Source of the DNA: JBCFAY01 sp038562375
GTDB lineage: Bacteria > Bacillota > Clostridia > Christensenellales > CAG-138
Length of the DNA: 64,000 bases
Assembly (NCBI GenBank): GCA_038562375.1
Contig: JBCFAY010000011.1
Location: 38,365 to 102,364 of the forward strand
Direction: 5' to 3'
Shown: positions 25,722-34,438 of the stretch, one piece after another
Numbering within the stretch: the stretch's first letter is position 1
Layout: every line of letters starts with the position of its first letter
Program-made: the position numbers and the translations under genes
Notes under the pieces: model-generated
Database searches by the model: none
What the model was told of the DNA's origin: nothing
Seen by the model: the letters and a program-made list of their open reading frames with translations, nothing else

Positions 25722-26477
25722 CTATTTGCAGTAAACGCGCACGGCATCCCGGATAAACGCGGCTAGCCCGGGGACAACCTTATCGTAATACGCGCGGAAG
25801 CGTTCGTCCTCCACATACATCTTTGTCACGCCCACATGGGCCTCGGGGCTGTACTGCGGCCAATAGAAGCAAAGCTGGCGCTTGTGGAGCTCGCACGCTT
25901 TCTGCGCGAGCTCGCTCGTGGGATCGCCCTGCTCGAACGCCTCGCGGAACGTTTCAAGAACCTCTTTTCCCAGCCGCTCCGCCTCCTGGTATTGTTCTTT
26001 GCTCATGCCCATGAGCTTGGCGTTGGACTGGTCGACGGTTTCATCGCCGTATTTCTCCCGGATCTCCTCGCCATATTGTTTCTCGTTTTCCTCGATCAGG
26101 TTCTTTTTAAACCCTTCGAATTTTTCAGCATCGTTCATAATAATCTCTCCCTTTCTTGCGCTGATGGTCTTCTCTACGTTTTGAATCAAGCGATCGAGCC
26201 TCTCGCGCCTGTCGCACAAGCGGCGCAGATGATCCTCGAGGGCTGAACCGCCGTCGAACCCCTCCCCGGCCATCATGCGCTTGATGTCTTCAAGCGGCAC
26301 GTCCAGCTCGCGGTAAAAAAGGATCTGCTGCAGGCAATCGACTTCCTCCCGCTCATAGGCGCGGTAGTTGTTCGAGGCGTCCCTCTTGGGACGCAACAGC
26401 CCGATCTGCTCGTAATAGCGCAGCGTGCGCGCGCTTACGCCGGCCATTTTCGCAAGCTCCTGAATGCTGTACGGCAT
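25722..26477 (-). CDS. MerR family regulator with TipAS antibiotic-binding domain
   Basis: 251 residues. Residues 1-70 are a MerR winged helix (YSIQELAKMAGVSARTLRYYEQIGLLRPKRDASNNYRAYEREEV), followed by a coiled coil (about 75-115) and a TipAS domain (about 125-250; EEIREKYGDETVDQSN, then KACELHKRQLCFYWPQYSPEAHVGVTKMYVEDERFRAYYDKVVPG). In TipAL this domain binds thiopeptides and other multi-ring compounds and triggers transcription by untwisting the promoter. The gene's own promoter has the long spacer and dyad expected for self-activation. No obvious export gene lies beside it. Confidence 0.92.
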   Translation of the reverse strand: MPYSIQELAKMAGVSARTLRYYEQIGLLRPKRDASNNYRAYEREEVDCLQQILFYRELDVPLEDIKRMMAGEGFDGGSALEDHLRRLCDRRERLDRLIQNVEKTISARKGEIIMNDAEKFEGFKKNLIEENEKQYGEEIREKYGDETVDQSNAKLMGMSKEQYQEAERLGKEVLETFREAFEQGDPTSELAQKACELHKRQLCFYWPQYSPEAHVGVTKMYVEDERFRAYYDKVVPGLAAFIRDAVRVYCK

Positions 26478-26500
26478 TTTAGCTCACCCCCTCATACGCA

Positions 26501-26531
26501 ACGATAAACCATGACGCAGCGTCAATGTCAA
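26501..26531 (-). promoter_or_regulatory. MerR-type promoter with 19-bp spacer and central dyad
   Basis: Minus strand TTGACA (26526-26531), 19-nt spacer, TATCGT (26501-26506). The spacer holds TGACGC-A-GCGTCA (26512-26524), a perfect 6-bp dyad. Over-long spacers with a dyad are the hallmark of MerR-activated promoters. Confidence 0.75.
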
Positions 26532-26601
26532 TACCGAAATTTAATTTTAACGGAATCCGCCTTCCCGCGCCGTCGAAATATCCATTCGACAAGAAATCGC
26601 C

Positions 26602-26630
26602 TTGACAGACAGGAGCCCAAGTGCTATATT
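26602..26630 (+). promoter_or_regulatory. Consensus promoter of the cold shock gene
   Basis: TTGACA (26602-26607), 17 nt spacer, TATATT (26625-26630). It implies a leader of about 135 nt. Confidence 0.8.
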
Positions 26631-26655
26631 AAAATGGTATTTGGATTGTACGGAT

Positions 26656-26723
26656 TGGGCTCGCTTATTTTTATAAGTCATAATCAGTGTTCGATCTATG
26701 ATTTATAAGAATACGCGGGCCCA
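26656..26723 (+). promoter_or_regulatory. 27-bp leader hairpin upstream of the cold shock gene, possible RNA thermometer
   Basis: In the transcript 26656-26682 pairs with 26697-26723 over 27 positions: TGGGCTCGC with GCGGGCCCA, one mismatch, a run of A-U pairs, then TTATAAGTCATA with TATGATTTATAA, closed by a 14-nt loop. It lies between promoter and ribosome binding site and lacks a T tract, so it is more likely a leader structure than a terminator. The long 5' leader of cspA genes is known to act as a temperature sensor. Confidence 0.6.
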
Positions 26724-26770
26724 ACTATATAAGCCGAATATAATATCTTACTCTGGAGGCACAGTAATTA

Positions 26771-26983
26771 ATGAACACCGGCACAGTAAAATGGTTTAAT
26801 GCGGAAAAGGGTTTTGGATTTATCTCCAACGACAACGGCGGCGGCGATGTCTTCGTGCATTTCTCCGCGATCGTTGCGGATGGCTTTAAGGCTCTCAACG
26901 AGGGGCAGCGCGTCACGTTCGACACCGAGACCGACCCGAAGAACAGCTCTAAGCTCAGGGCGGTCAACGTTCGCCCCCTGTAA
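26771..26983 (+). CDS. Cold shock protein, CspA family
   Basis: 70 residues, a complete single cold shock domain. RNP1 is KGFGFISND and RNP2 is VFVHFSAI. It binds single-stranded nucleic acid and melts RNA structure. GGAGG lies 11 nt before the ATG, a long spacing that is common in csp leaders. The unusual structured leader and consensus promoter point to strong, temperature-linked expression. Confidence 0.97.
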   Translation: MNTGTVKWFNAEKGFGFISNDNGGGDVFVHFSAIVADGFKALNEGQRVTFDTETDPKNSSKLRAVNVRPL

Positions 26984-27065
26984 ACACCGCTTTGCTGATG
27001 CTTTGGCGCTATTCGGGCGCCTGTGCATCAGCGCCCGAAGAAGAATTACAGCGATATCAGCCGCG

Positions 27066-27096
27066 GGGCGGCGCGAAGGAAATCTTTGCGCCGCCC
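27066..27096 (+). terminator. Terminator after the cold shock gene
   Basis: GGGCGGCGC (27066-27074) pairs with GCGCCGCCC (27088-27096), followed by TGTGTGTTTGTGT. An earlier alternative hairpin around GCTGATGC/GCATCAGC lies at about 26993-27032. Confidence 0.6.
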
Positions 27097-27206
27097 TGTG
27101 TGTTTGTGTATCGCGCCTCAACCGGAGAATGATCCGGAAGCGGCAACAAAAAAGCCGAATCTTTGCTCCCTTGCGCTTATCGCCGTCCCAAAGCGCACAG
27201 CGCCGT

Positions 27207-28946
27207 TCAGACAAGATGCACGGTAACGAAGAATTTTACCCAGCCGTCCGCGTTCTCCACCCAGATGCGCTCCTGCATGAGCGTCATAACCTCCATGGCG
27301 ATGGACAGGCCGAGTCCGGTTCCCTCGCCCGTATGCGCCTTGTCGACCTTATAGAATCGATCGAACAGGTGATTGATATCCTCCGGCGCGATCGAGCCGC
27401 GATTTTTTACGCACACGGTCAGAGCCTCTGCGTCGCCTGCCGCGCTCAGATGGATTTCACCGCCGTCGGGCGAGTAGCGTATGGCGTTGTCCAGAAGCGC
27501 CACGAGCACCTGTTCGATCCGGTCGGCGTTGGTAAAAGCGATCGCGTCTCCCTCCGGCTCGGCATAGCTCATCCTGAGCCCGCTCTCCGCGGCGACCGCC
27601 GAGTAGCGCTCCGCGATATCCAAAAGCAGCTCCCCCATATCGACGCGGTCTTTTTTGAGCGCAACAGCGCCCGATTGCAGCCGCGAGAGCTCCAACAGGT
27701 CGTTGATCAGCCGCGAAAGGCGCATCGATTCGCGCAGGATGTAGCCGTAATAGCGCGATTTGTCCTCCTCTTTCTTGACCATGCCGTCGTTGAGCGCGTC
27801 GGCAAGGCTGCGGATCGAAGCGAGCGGCGTGCGAAGCTCGTGGCTGACGTTGGCGACGTATTCCCGCCGCGTGCGCTCGAGGCGCAGATGCTCCGTGATG
27901 TCTCGAACCAGGGCGACGACGCCCGCAAGCCCGTCCGCCGTCGAATAGAACGGGGTGATGGAGATCAAAAGCGTCGCCTCCCCCGAGTTTCTTTCCATCG
28001 AAACAGGCGAAGCCTCCGCGAGCGCTGCGCGCATCGCGGCGACGATGTCGGAAAACCCCGGGAGAGCGGCGGGATTGCCCCCGTCGTCTCCGCCCAGGAG
28101 CCTTGAAACGGCGGGGTTGCAGTGCGTGACCGCTCCGGCCGCGTCCATCGCAAGTATCCCCTCGCCCAGGCCGTTGAGAATCGACCTCAGGCGGTTGCGC
28201 TCGAGCGTGAGCGTGCCGATCGTACTCGAAAGCGCGCCCGAAAGCGTGTTGAGCGCGTGGCCGAGCTCCGCGACTTCCCCGTCGCCGCGCTCTTCAGCGC
28301 GCACCGAAAAATTGCCGTCCACCATCGCGCGCGCGACGCCGCTCATCTGATTGAGCGGGCGGGTGATCGTCCTCGTGCCGAAGTACGCGGGCACGAGCAT
28401 CAGTATCATCACCCCGATCATGCTCACGATCAAAGTGACCCAAAGGGTATCCATCGCGGCGTTGACCTCGCGCAGGGGCTTGGTCAGAAACACCGCGCCG
28501 ATCACGCTGCCGTCGTCGCCGTAGGTGGGCGTGCCGATGATGAGCCCGACGCGCGTCGTGTCGGCAATGACGGTCAGCGCCTCGCCCTGGAGCACTCTCG
28601 GAAGATATTTTGTGAGCGCGATTGCAATCGCATTCTGACCGGCGCCGGCTTCGAGCGGCATCGCCAAAAGCGTTTGATCCCGATCGTAGACATAGACCGA
28701 AGCGCCCCAAATCGCCTTATCGTTGCTCAGGATGCGCCCGAACTCCTGCGGGCCGATGCGGTCCTGCTGATATTCGGCCGCAAAGTACGCAAGATAGACG
28801 CTCCTTGGGACAAGCTCCTGCGCATTCGTCCGCGCGAACACGCCCCTGCCCACGAACAGGAACACGATGCCCGTGATGATCGAGCTGAGCAGGAGCGTGA
28901 CGACCACGATCGAAAGCGTTTTTGTCAGGAGCGTTCCTTTCCTCAT
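27207..28946 (-). CDS. Sensor histidine kinase with Cache-like, HAMP and PAS domains
   Basis: 579 residues from the ATG at 28946, which overlaps the regulator stop (ATGA). Order: membrane helix (11-33), extracytoplasmic domain of about 130 residues, membrane helix (about 168-188), HAMP (about 190-245), PAS (about 250-355; GEGILAMDAAGAVTHCNPAVSRLLG), HisKA with His369 in NVSHELRTPLAS, and HATPase with LLDNAIRYS and GTGLGLSIAMEV. This is the PhoR/WalK layout. The outer domain (YVYDRDQTLLAMPLEAG) looks like a single Cache fold, so a small-molecule or redox signal is possible. Confidence 0.93.
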   Translation of the reverse strand: MRKGTLLTKTLSIVVVTLLLSSIITGIVFLFVGRGVFARTNAQELVPRSVYLAYFAAEYQQDRIGPQEFGRILSNDKAIWGASVYVYDRDQTLLAMPLEAGAGQNAIAIALTKYLPRVLQGEALTVIADTTRVGLIIGTPTYGDDGSVIGAVFLTKPLREVNAAMDTLWVTLIVSMIGVMILMLVPAYFGTRTITRPLNQMSGVARAMVDGNFSVRAEERGDGEVAELGHALNTLSGALSSTIGTLTLERNRLRSILNGLGEGILAMDAAGAVTHCNPAVSRLLGGDDGGNPAALPGFSDIVAAMRAALAEASPVSMERNSGEATLLISITPFYSTADGLAGVVALVRDITEHLRLERTRREYVANVSHELRTPLASIRSLADALNDGMVKKEEDKSRYYGYILRESMRLSRLINDLLELSRLQSGAVALKKDRVDMGELLLDIAERYSAVAAESGLRMSYAEPEGDAIAFTNADRIEQVLVALLDNAIRYSPDGGEIHLSAAGDAEALTVCVKNRGSIAPEDINHLFDRFYKVDKAHTGEGTGLGLSIAMEVMTLMQERIWVENADGWVKFFVTVHLV

Positions 28947-29635
28947 CTGCCCGCCTCGAACTTGTATCCAACCCCGTATACGGTTTTGATTCCCCAGCCC
29001 GTGCCCTCCTGCGGCAGCTTCTGGCGGATGCGCTTGATCTGCGTATCGACCGCGCGCGTATCCCCGAAGTAATCGTAGCCCCATACCTGCGAGAGGATCT
29101 GCTCCCGCTCGAAAACGCGGCCCGGATGCGAGGCGAGCAGATGGAGGATCTCGACCTCCTTCGGCGTCAGCGCGACGGGCGCGCCGTCGAGCTTGACCTC
29201 GTAGTTGCCGATGCAGATCTCGAGCCCGTCAAAGCGCAGCGCGTCGGGCGGCGTCTGCCCCTGCGCGTTGATGCGCCTTAACACCGCCTTGACCCTTGCG
29301 ACCACCTCGCGCGCGCTGAAGGGCTTGACGATATAATCGTCCGCCCCGAGCTCGAGGCCCAAGATCCGGTCGATCTCCTCGCCGCGGGCGGTCAGCATGA
29401 TGATCGGGACCCGGCTTGTTTTGCGGATTTCGCGGCACACGTCGATGCCCGACTTGCCCGGCATCATCAGATCCAGAATCAAAAGATCGGGCTTCTTTGA
29501 GAACGCGGCCTCGACCGCCTGATCGCCGTCCATCGCCGAGGAATAGGTAAACCCCTCGCTCTCCAGGTACACGCCGAGCGTCTCATGTATAATGGGCTGG
29601 TCATCGCAGATCAGGATGTGCCCGTTATTATTCAT
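28943..29635 (-). CDS. OmpR/PhoB family response regulator
   Basis: 230 residues from the ATG at 29635, which has GAGGTG 6 nt upstream; the ATG three codons earlier is too close to that site. Receiver domain with Asp11-Asp12, phospho-acceptor Asp55 (LLILDLMMPG) and KPF lysine; C-terminal winged helix (VALTPKEVEILHLLASHPG, VFEREQILSQVWGYDY, TQIKRIRQKL). Close to PhoB/PhoP/WalR. Transcribed with its kinase from a good promoter and divergent from the CotH lipoprotein gene, which may be a target. Confidence 0.93.
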   Translation of the reverse strand: MNNNGHILICDDQPIIHETLGVYLESEGFTYSSAMDGDQAVEAAFSKKPDLLILDLMMPGKSGIDVCREIRKTSRVPIIMLTARGEEIDRILGLELGADDYIVKPFSAREVVARVKAVLRRINAQGQTPPDALRFDGLEICIGNYEVKLDGAPVALTPKEVEILHLLASHPGRVFEREQILSQVWGYDYFGDTRAVDTQIKRIRQKLPQEGTGWGIKTVYGVGYKFEAGR

Positions 29636-29700
29636 TTCATTCACCTCAAAATTCTTTCAAAACCAATCAAACGCGGCCACTTCAGCCTTTTCCTACCGAC

Positions 29701-29729
29701 AGTATAGTATGCGCGCGAGCCGTATGCAA
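29701..29729 (-). promoter_or_regulatory. Promoter of the second two-component operon
   Basis: Minus strand TTGCAT (29724-29729), 17 nt spacer, TATACT (29701-29706). Confidence 0.75.
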
Positions 29730-29794
29730 CGCATTCGCTACGCTTGTCATAATTGTACATTATTGCGTCAAAATCCTTCATCCGCCGCCGTTTT

Positions 29795-29823
29795 TTGCGT
29801 TCATCCCGGAAATATGTTATACT
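29795..29823 (+). promoter_or_regulatory. Promoter of the CotH lipoprotein gene
   Basis: TTGCGT (29795-29800), 17 nt spacer, TATACT (29818-29823), 37 nt before the ATG. It is back to back with the two-component promoter, 65 nt apart. Confidence 0.7.
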
Positions 29824-29860
29824 GCATATACATTTTGTGAAATATGCGAAAGGATTCCCT

Positions 29861-32800
29861 ATGACGCGCTCCGCCCGACTTCCACGCATAAAATCCCTCG
29901 CTCTGGCGCTGGCGGCGATATTTTTCGCCCTTGCCGCGTGCTCCTGCGCGCAACAGAGCTTTGTACCGGGGATGCCGTACGGACTGTGCATCAGCGAGGT
30001 CGTCTCCTCCAACGCCACTTCCTTAAAGGATCCCGAGGTCGGCACGCCGGACTGGATCGAGCTTTACAACGGCAGCGACCGGGCGATCTCGCTCAAGGGC
30101 TACGGCCTGAGCGACAATATCCGAGAGCCGCACAAATGGGTGTTCCCGGACGTTTCGATCGAGCCGGGCGAATACCTGATCGTGTACGCCGCCTCCTACG
30201 ACAAGCAGGAGGGCGATGGAATCATGCTCGCGACGGGCTTCGGGCTTTCCAAAAGCGGCGAGGTTCTTCTATTGACGGACGCTTATTACAACATCATTCA
30301 GCAGCTTACCGTGCCGACGCTCCGGCAGGATATCTCCTACGCGCTGGGCGGGGACGGCAAGTACGGGTTCTGCGCGATACCCACCCCCGGCGAGGCCAAT
30401 TCTCAGCAGATCGTATCCAATATCGCGGAGCTTTTCAGGGCGGGCAGCGACGGCGCCCTCATACTGAGTGAGGTCGTTCCCGACAACCGCAGCGGTCCCG
30501 TCGCAGAGGACGGCGCGCGCTACGGCTGGGCCGAGGCGTACAACGCTTCGGACGCGTCCGTGTATCTGCACGACTATTATCTTTCCGACGATCCGGGCAA
30601 CCTGACCAAGTGGCGCCTGCCCGACACCGCGCTCGGCGCGGGGGAGTATCTCGTAATCCATCTGACGGGCAAGGACAATTCCTCCGACCCGCTCGCCGCG
30701 TCCTTTAAGCTCAGCGGGACGGAGACCGCGCTCTACTTGAGCGGCAAGGAACAGGGTTCGGTTTCCTCGCTCTCGTGGGATACGCCGCTGCCCGGGGATA
30801 TCGCGGTCATCGCCGCGGCGGACGAACAGAAGTATACCGCCTTCTCAACACCCGGCGAGGCCAACTCCGGCGCGGCGTTTTCCTCGCTTTCGCCCGTCTC
30901 CATGGATGCGGGCAACCCGGTGCGGATCAATGAAGTGCTTGTTGAAAACCGCTACAGCGCGATGGATTCCGATTCCGACCGCCCGGCCTGGGTGGAGCTC
31001 TGCAACAGCTCCTCTTCGCCGGTTCCGCTCAAAGGATATGCGCTCTCGGACGATCCGGCCGATCCGTCCAAATGGCCGCTGCCGGATGTGACGCTCGGCG
31101 CCGGCGAATACCTCGTGGTGTTTCTCTCGGGCAAGGACCGAACCGAAGGCGAGCTCCACGCGAATTTCTCGCTCTCCTCCAACGACTCCTCGCTCACCTT
31201 GACCAACCTCAACGGGCTGCGGGAGGATACGATCCCTCTTAGCCCCGACATCGGCGGGAACATCTCGATCGGGCGGAACGAAGAAGGCTCCCTTCGCTAT
31301 TACGCGCAGCCCACGCCGGGCGCAGAAAACGCCGCGGCGGGCTTTGAAACCCTCTCAATGATCACGCCGCTCGATACGGGCGGCGTTTTTATCAGCGAGG
31401 TTCGCGCCGTCGGCGAAATCAAGAGCAACCAGAGGGACTACGTTGAGCTTCACAACGGCTCAAGCGCGGCCGTGAACCTGGAAGGCTGGTTTTTGAGCGA
31501 CGACCCCGATGAACCGAAGCTCTTCACCCTGCCTGATCTGTCGATCCCCGCAGGAGGCTACGCGCTCGTATACGCGTCCTCCGATGCGTCCGAGCAGAAT
31601 CAATCCGGCGTCACCGCGCCCTTCGGCATCTCCGCCTCCGGCGAAACGTTGCTTTTGACCAGGCCCGACGGCGTGACCGTGGACGCTTTTTCAACCGGCG
31701 CACTGCGCTCGGGCATAACATCGGGACGGGATGCGTCGGATCCCTCGGGCGCGCGAAGATTCTACGACGACCCCACTCCGGGCGCAGCGAACGCCGCCGT
31801 TTCCTATTCCGGCTACGCCGCCGCTCCCGCGCTTTCAAACGCGTCGCTCTATCAAAGCGCGCCTTTTGCGCTGACGATCTCCGTGGGCGACCCATCCGCG
31901 CGCATCTATTATACGACCGACGGATCGATCCCGAGCGAGTCTTCGACGCCCTATACGCAGCCGATATCGATCGGCAAGAATACGATACTCCGCACGGCGG
32001 CCATCGCGGACGGACGGCTTTGGAGCGACGTGGTCACCAAGACCTATCTGTTTGAGACAAAACATACCCTCCCCGTGGTATGCCTAAGCGGCGCGCCTTC
32101 CGCGATCGACCAAGTATACGGCGTGATCGACCGCTGGAAGAAGATCGAGCGCGAAGGATATATGGAATACTATGAGGCCGGCGGGACGCCCGGCGTTTCC
32201 TTCCCCTGCGGCCTCAGGGTCAACGGCGCTTCCTCGCTGCTGATGCGGCAAAAGTCGCTGAGCATCTATTTAAGGGCGGGATACGGGCAAAGCGAGGTCA
32301 CCTACCCGTTTTTTGAGGGGAACGAGATCAAGACCTTCCGTTCGCTCGTCGTCCGAAACAGCGGGCAGGACCGCACGAGCGCACGCCTGAGGGATTCCTT
32401 CTGCTCGCTCGCGGTGCAGGGTCTCAACATCGACAACTTCGCGACGCGGCCGGTGATCGTGTACATCAACGCCGTTTACTGGGGCATCTACGACCTCAAC
32501 GAGAACCAGAACGAGGACTATCTCGCAGCGCATTACGGGGCCGATCCGGATTCGGTGGAAATCATCCGCCGCAACACCACGGTCTTGAGCGGCTCCAACC
32601 GCGACTTCAAGCGGGTGCGCGCCTACGCGCTTAACCGCAACCTCGCAGACGATTCCGTCTATGAGGAATTCTGTCAGTGGGTCGACGTCGACTATTTCAC
32701 CGACTACCTGATCGCCCAGACGTATTTCGCCAACTCCGACATGTTCAACCAGAAATACTGGCGCAGCACGGACGGCAAAGTGAAGTGGCGGCCGGTCTAC

Positions 32801-33250
32801 TACGACCTGGACTTTTCGCTTCGGGGCGCAGCTCCCTCGCGCAGCATACTCGGCGCCTATTTTACGTATGAAGGTGTGCCTTCGCAGGACGGGACTCTCA
32901 CAAACATGGACATCTTCTACGGCCTTAAGAAAAACGCCTCGTGGCGCGATCAATTCTGCGCGCGCTACGTCTACGTCGTCGTAAACCAGTTTTCCGCCGA
33001 GCGGCTCACGGCGCTCCTTGACCAGACCGCCGCCGCGCTCAAGCCCGAGATGGAGCGCCACCTCGAGCGCTGGGGCGGGATCTCCTCCGTTTCCGAGTGG
33101 GAAAGCAACGTGCGCGCGCTGCGGGACTGCCTGGAGAAGCGTCCGACCTACGCGCTCAATTCGCTCAAGAAATATTTCGGCCTGACCGACGCTAAGATGC
33201 AGGCGTACCTCGATGCCGCGAGCGCGGGGAAAAGCGGTTCCGGATTCTAG
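29861..33250 (+). CDS. CotH kinase-like lipoprotein with four lamin-tail domains
   Basis: 1129 residues from the ATG at 29861 (AAAGGA upstream). The signal ends in LAAC, with acylated Cys27. Four lamin tail (LTD) repeats follow at about 48-170, 205-335, 345-490 and 500-640, each with an ISEV/INEV start, WVELYN- or YVELHN-like strand, KGYxLSDD and GEYLVVY. Next comes a chitobiase-type Fn3 domain (about 660-745; ARIYYTTDGSIPSESSTPY) and a CotH kinase-like domain (about 750-1110) with RVNGASSLLMRQKS, LVVRNSGQDRTSARLRDSF, YWGIYDLNENQNEDYL and a PVYYDLDFSL acidic motif. CotH enzymes phosphorylate spore coat proteins in Bacillus; this secreted version probably acts at the cell surface. Confidence 0.9.
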   Translation: MTRSARLPRIKSLALALAAIFFALAACSCAQQSFVPGMPYGLCISEVVSSNATSLKDPEVGTPDWIELYNGSDRAISLKGYGLSDNIREPHKWVFPDVSIEPGEYLIVYAASYDKQEGDGIMLATGFGLSKSGEVLLLTDAYYNIIQQLTVPTLRQDISYALGGDGKYGFCAIPTPGEANSQQIVSNIAELFRAGSDGALILSEVVPDNRSGPVAEDGARYGWAEAYNASDASVYLHDYYLSDDPGNLTKWRLPDTALGAGEYLVIHLTGKDNSSDPLAASFKLSGTETALYLSGKEQGSVSSLSWDTPLPGDIAVIAAADEQKYTAFSTPGEANSGAAFSSLSPVSMDAGNPVRINEVLVENRYSAMDSDSDRPAWVELCNSSSSPVPLKGYALSDDPADPSKWPLPDVTLGAGEYLVVFLSGKDRTEGELHANFSLSSNDSSLTLTNLNGLREDTIPLSPDIGGNISIGRNEEGSLRYYAQPTPGAENAAAGFETLSMITPLDTGGVFISEVRAVGEIKSNQRDYVELHNGSSAAVNLEGWFLSDDPDEPKLFTLPDLSIPAGGYALVYASSDASEQNQSGVTAPFGISASGETLLLTRPDGVTVDAFSTGALRSGITSGRDASDPSGARRFYDDPTPGAANAAVSYSGYAAAPALSNASLYQSAPFALTISVGDPSARIYYTTDGSIPSESSTPYTQPISIGKNTILRTAAIADGRLWSDVVTKTYLFETKHTLPVVCLSGAPSAIDQVYGVIDRWKKIEREGYMEYYEAGGTPGVSFPCGLRVNGASSLLMRQKSLSIYLRAGYGQSEVTYPFFEGNEIKTFRSLVVRNSGQDRTSARLRDSFCSLAVQGLNIDNFATRPVIVYINAVYWGIYDLNENQNEDYLAAHYGADPDSVEIIRRNTTVLSGSNRDFKRVRAYALNRNLADDSVYEEFCQWVDVDYFTDYLIAQTYFANSDMFNQKYWRSTDGKVKWRPVYYDLDFSLRGAAPSRSILGAYFTYEGVPSQDGTLTNMDIFYGLKKNASWRDQFCARYVYVVVNQFSAERLTALLDQTAAALKPEMERHLERWGGISSVSEWESNVRALRDCLEKRPTYALNSLKKYFGLTDAKMQAYLDAASAGKSGSGF

Positions 33251-33402
33251 GAGGGGCCGACGGTCGTAAGAGACAAAAGGCAGAATGGCCGGGAAGCCTG
33301 AAGGATCAGGGTACGACAAAGCCTCCCTTGAAGAGGCCGTTACGGGAAGCGAACAGGCGTCGATAGGCCTTAACGACGCGAAGGGAAGGACGGGGAAATC
33401 CT

Positions 33403-33978
33403 ATGCCGGATGGAATAGCGCGATGCGATTGGGCTCAAAAAGGCGTTCTGGAGCAGGAATATCACGACCGAGAATGGGGCGTTCCGGTTCACGACGACAA
33501 AAAGCTGTTCAAAATGCTGATATTGGAGGGCCAGCAGGCGGGATTGAGCTGGTCCACGATCTTGAGGAAGATGGAGACGCTCTGCGCCGCGTTCGACGAC
33601 TTTGACCCGGCTGCCCTGATTACCTATGATAACTTAAAGGTGGAAGCGCTTTTAAAGGACGATGGGATCATCAGAAACAGGCAGAAGGTCGACGCTGCGA
33701 TCAGCAACGCAAAGGCATATTATAAGCTCTGTGAAGAATTTGGCTCTTTGGATCAGTATCTCTGGTCGTATGTCGGCCACCGCCCCGTCGTCAACGCATG
33801 GACGCGGATCGATGAGGTCCCGTCGCATTCTCCCATTTCGGACGCCATCAGCAAAGACTTGAAAAAGCGCGGTTTTAAATTCATCGGCTCCACGACGATC
33901 TATTCGCTGATGCAATCCGTGGGGATGGTAAACGACCATCTGACATCCTGCGCTTTTTATCGCGGCCGGTCCTCTTAA
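33403..33978 (+). CDS. tag: DNA-3-methyladenine glycosylase I
   Basis: 191 residues, the normal Tag length. RCDW (Cys8) and EYHDREWG (His21), with the late NDHLTSCAFY, supply the zinc-snap ligands. LFKMLILEGQQAGLSWSTILRK holds the catalytic Glu and the base-flipping region, and NAWTRIDEVPSHSPISD the C-terminal part. It removes 3-methyladenine from alkylated DNA. It follows the CotH gene by 152 nt with no terminator between, so read-through is possible. The ATG follows GGACGGGGAAA. Confidence 0.95.
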   Translation: MPDGIARCDWAQKGVLEQEYHDREWGVPVHDDKKLFKMLILEGQQAGLSWSTILRKMETLCAAFDDFDPAALITYDNLKVEALLKDDGIIRNRQKVDAAISNAKAYYKLCEEFGSLDQYLWSYVGHRPVVNAWTRIDEVPSHSPISDAISKDLKKRGFKFIGSTTIYSLMQSVGMVNDHLTSCAFYRGRSS

Positions 33979-34153
33979 CCATCGAACAAATCTCAATGAA
34001 TACCGCCTTGCGACAAGGACGCACCTATCGGCTTAAAAGCGACCGTCCCTGGAAGGAAAGCCCTGCGCGCAAGGCTTCCGCCCGCGCCGCACATGTCATG
34101 CCAGCGAAAAATCTCCGTGGGTTTATAACCCTCGAATCCTGATCTTTAGCAGC

Positions 34154-34184
34154 GCCGCCTCCCGCAATGCGGGAGGCGGCGGCG
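34154..34184 (+). terminator. Strong terminator after tag
   Basis: GCCGCCTCCCGC, AAT loop, GCGGGAGGCGGC, then GGCGTTTT. Confidence 0.88.
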
Positions 34185-34230
34185 TTTTGCAAACCTTTTA
34201 TAAAACAAGAAACGATCGATTGGACAAGGA

Positions 34231-34342
34231 AGGCTTTCAATCCGTCATCCTGCGGCGATTGATCGGCATAGCCATCGCTCCCCTGATGAATCCCCGATAT
34301 GCCGTTCGGCGGCACGCGCGGTGCAAAACGGCCCGTTGAAGT
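34231..34342. repeat. Second copy of the dispersed intergenic repeat
   Basis: Shares AGGCTT-CAATCCGTCAT, then CACG(C/T)GCGGTGCAAAA and TTGAAGT with 5672-5729, but carries an extra inner stretch of about 50 bp bounded by CGGCATA/TATGCCG. Confidence 0.55.
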
Positions 34343-34410
34343 TTAAAATTATCGCGCCGGTTTTCCTTGACAAGCTGGAAACCGAGCGGCAACGCGCTAT
34401 ACACCCTGTG

Positions 34411-34438
34411 AAAAGAAGATCGCTTTTACGATGCGATC
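34411..34438 (-). terminator. Weak terminator at the yebC stop
   Basis: Minus strand GATCGC, nine-nt loop, GCGATC, then TTCTTTTC. The stem is only 6 bp and starts inside the stop codon. Confidence 0.4.

Larger units (their letters stand above)
33979..34436. other. Intergenic region with terminators and a repeat copy
   Basis: Holds the terminator at 34154-34184, a second copy of the dispersed repeat at 34231-34342, and a short terminator-like hairpin at the yebC stop. No gene. Confidence 0.6.

Noticed and set aside
33285..33605. Small gene between the CotH gene and tag
   Set aside because: After about 40 codons the frame is just the shifted frame of tag, with Arg/Gly-rich shadow composition.
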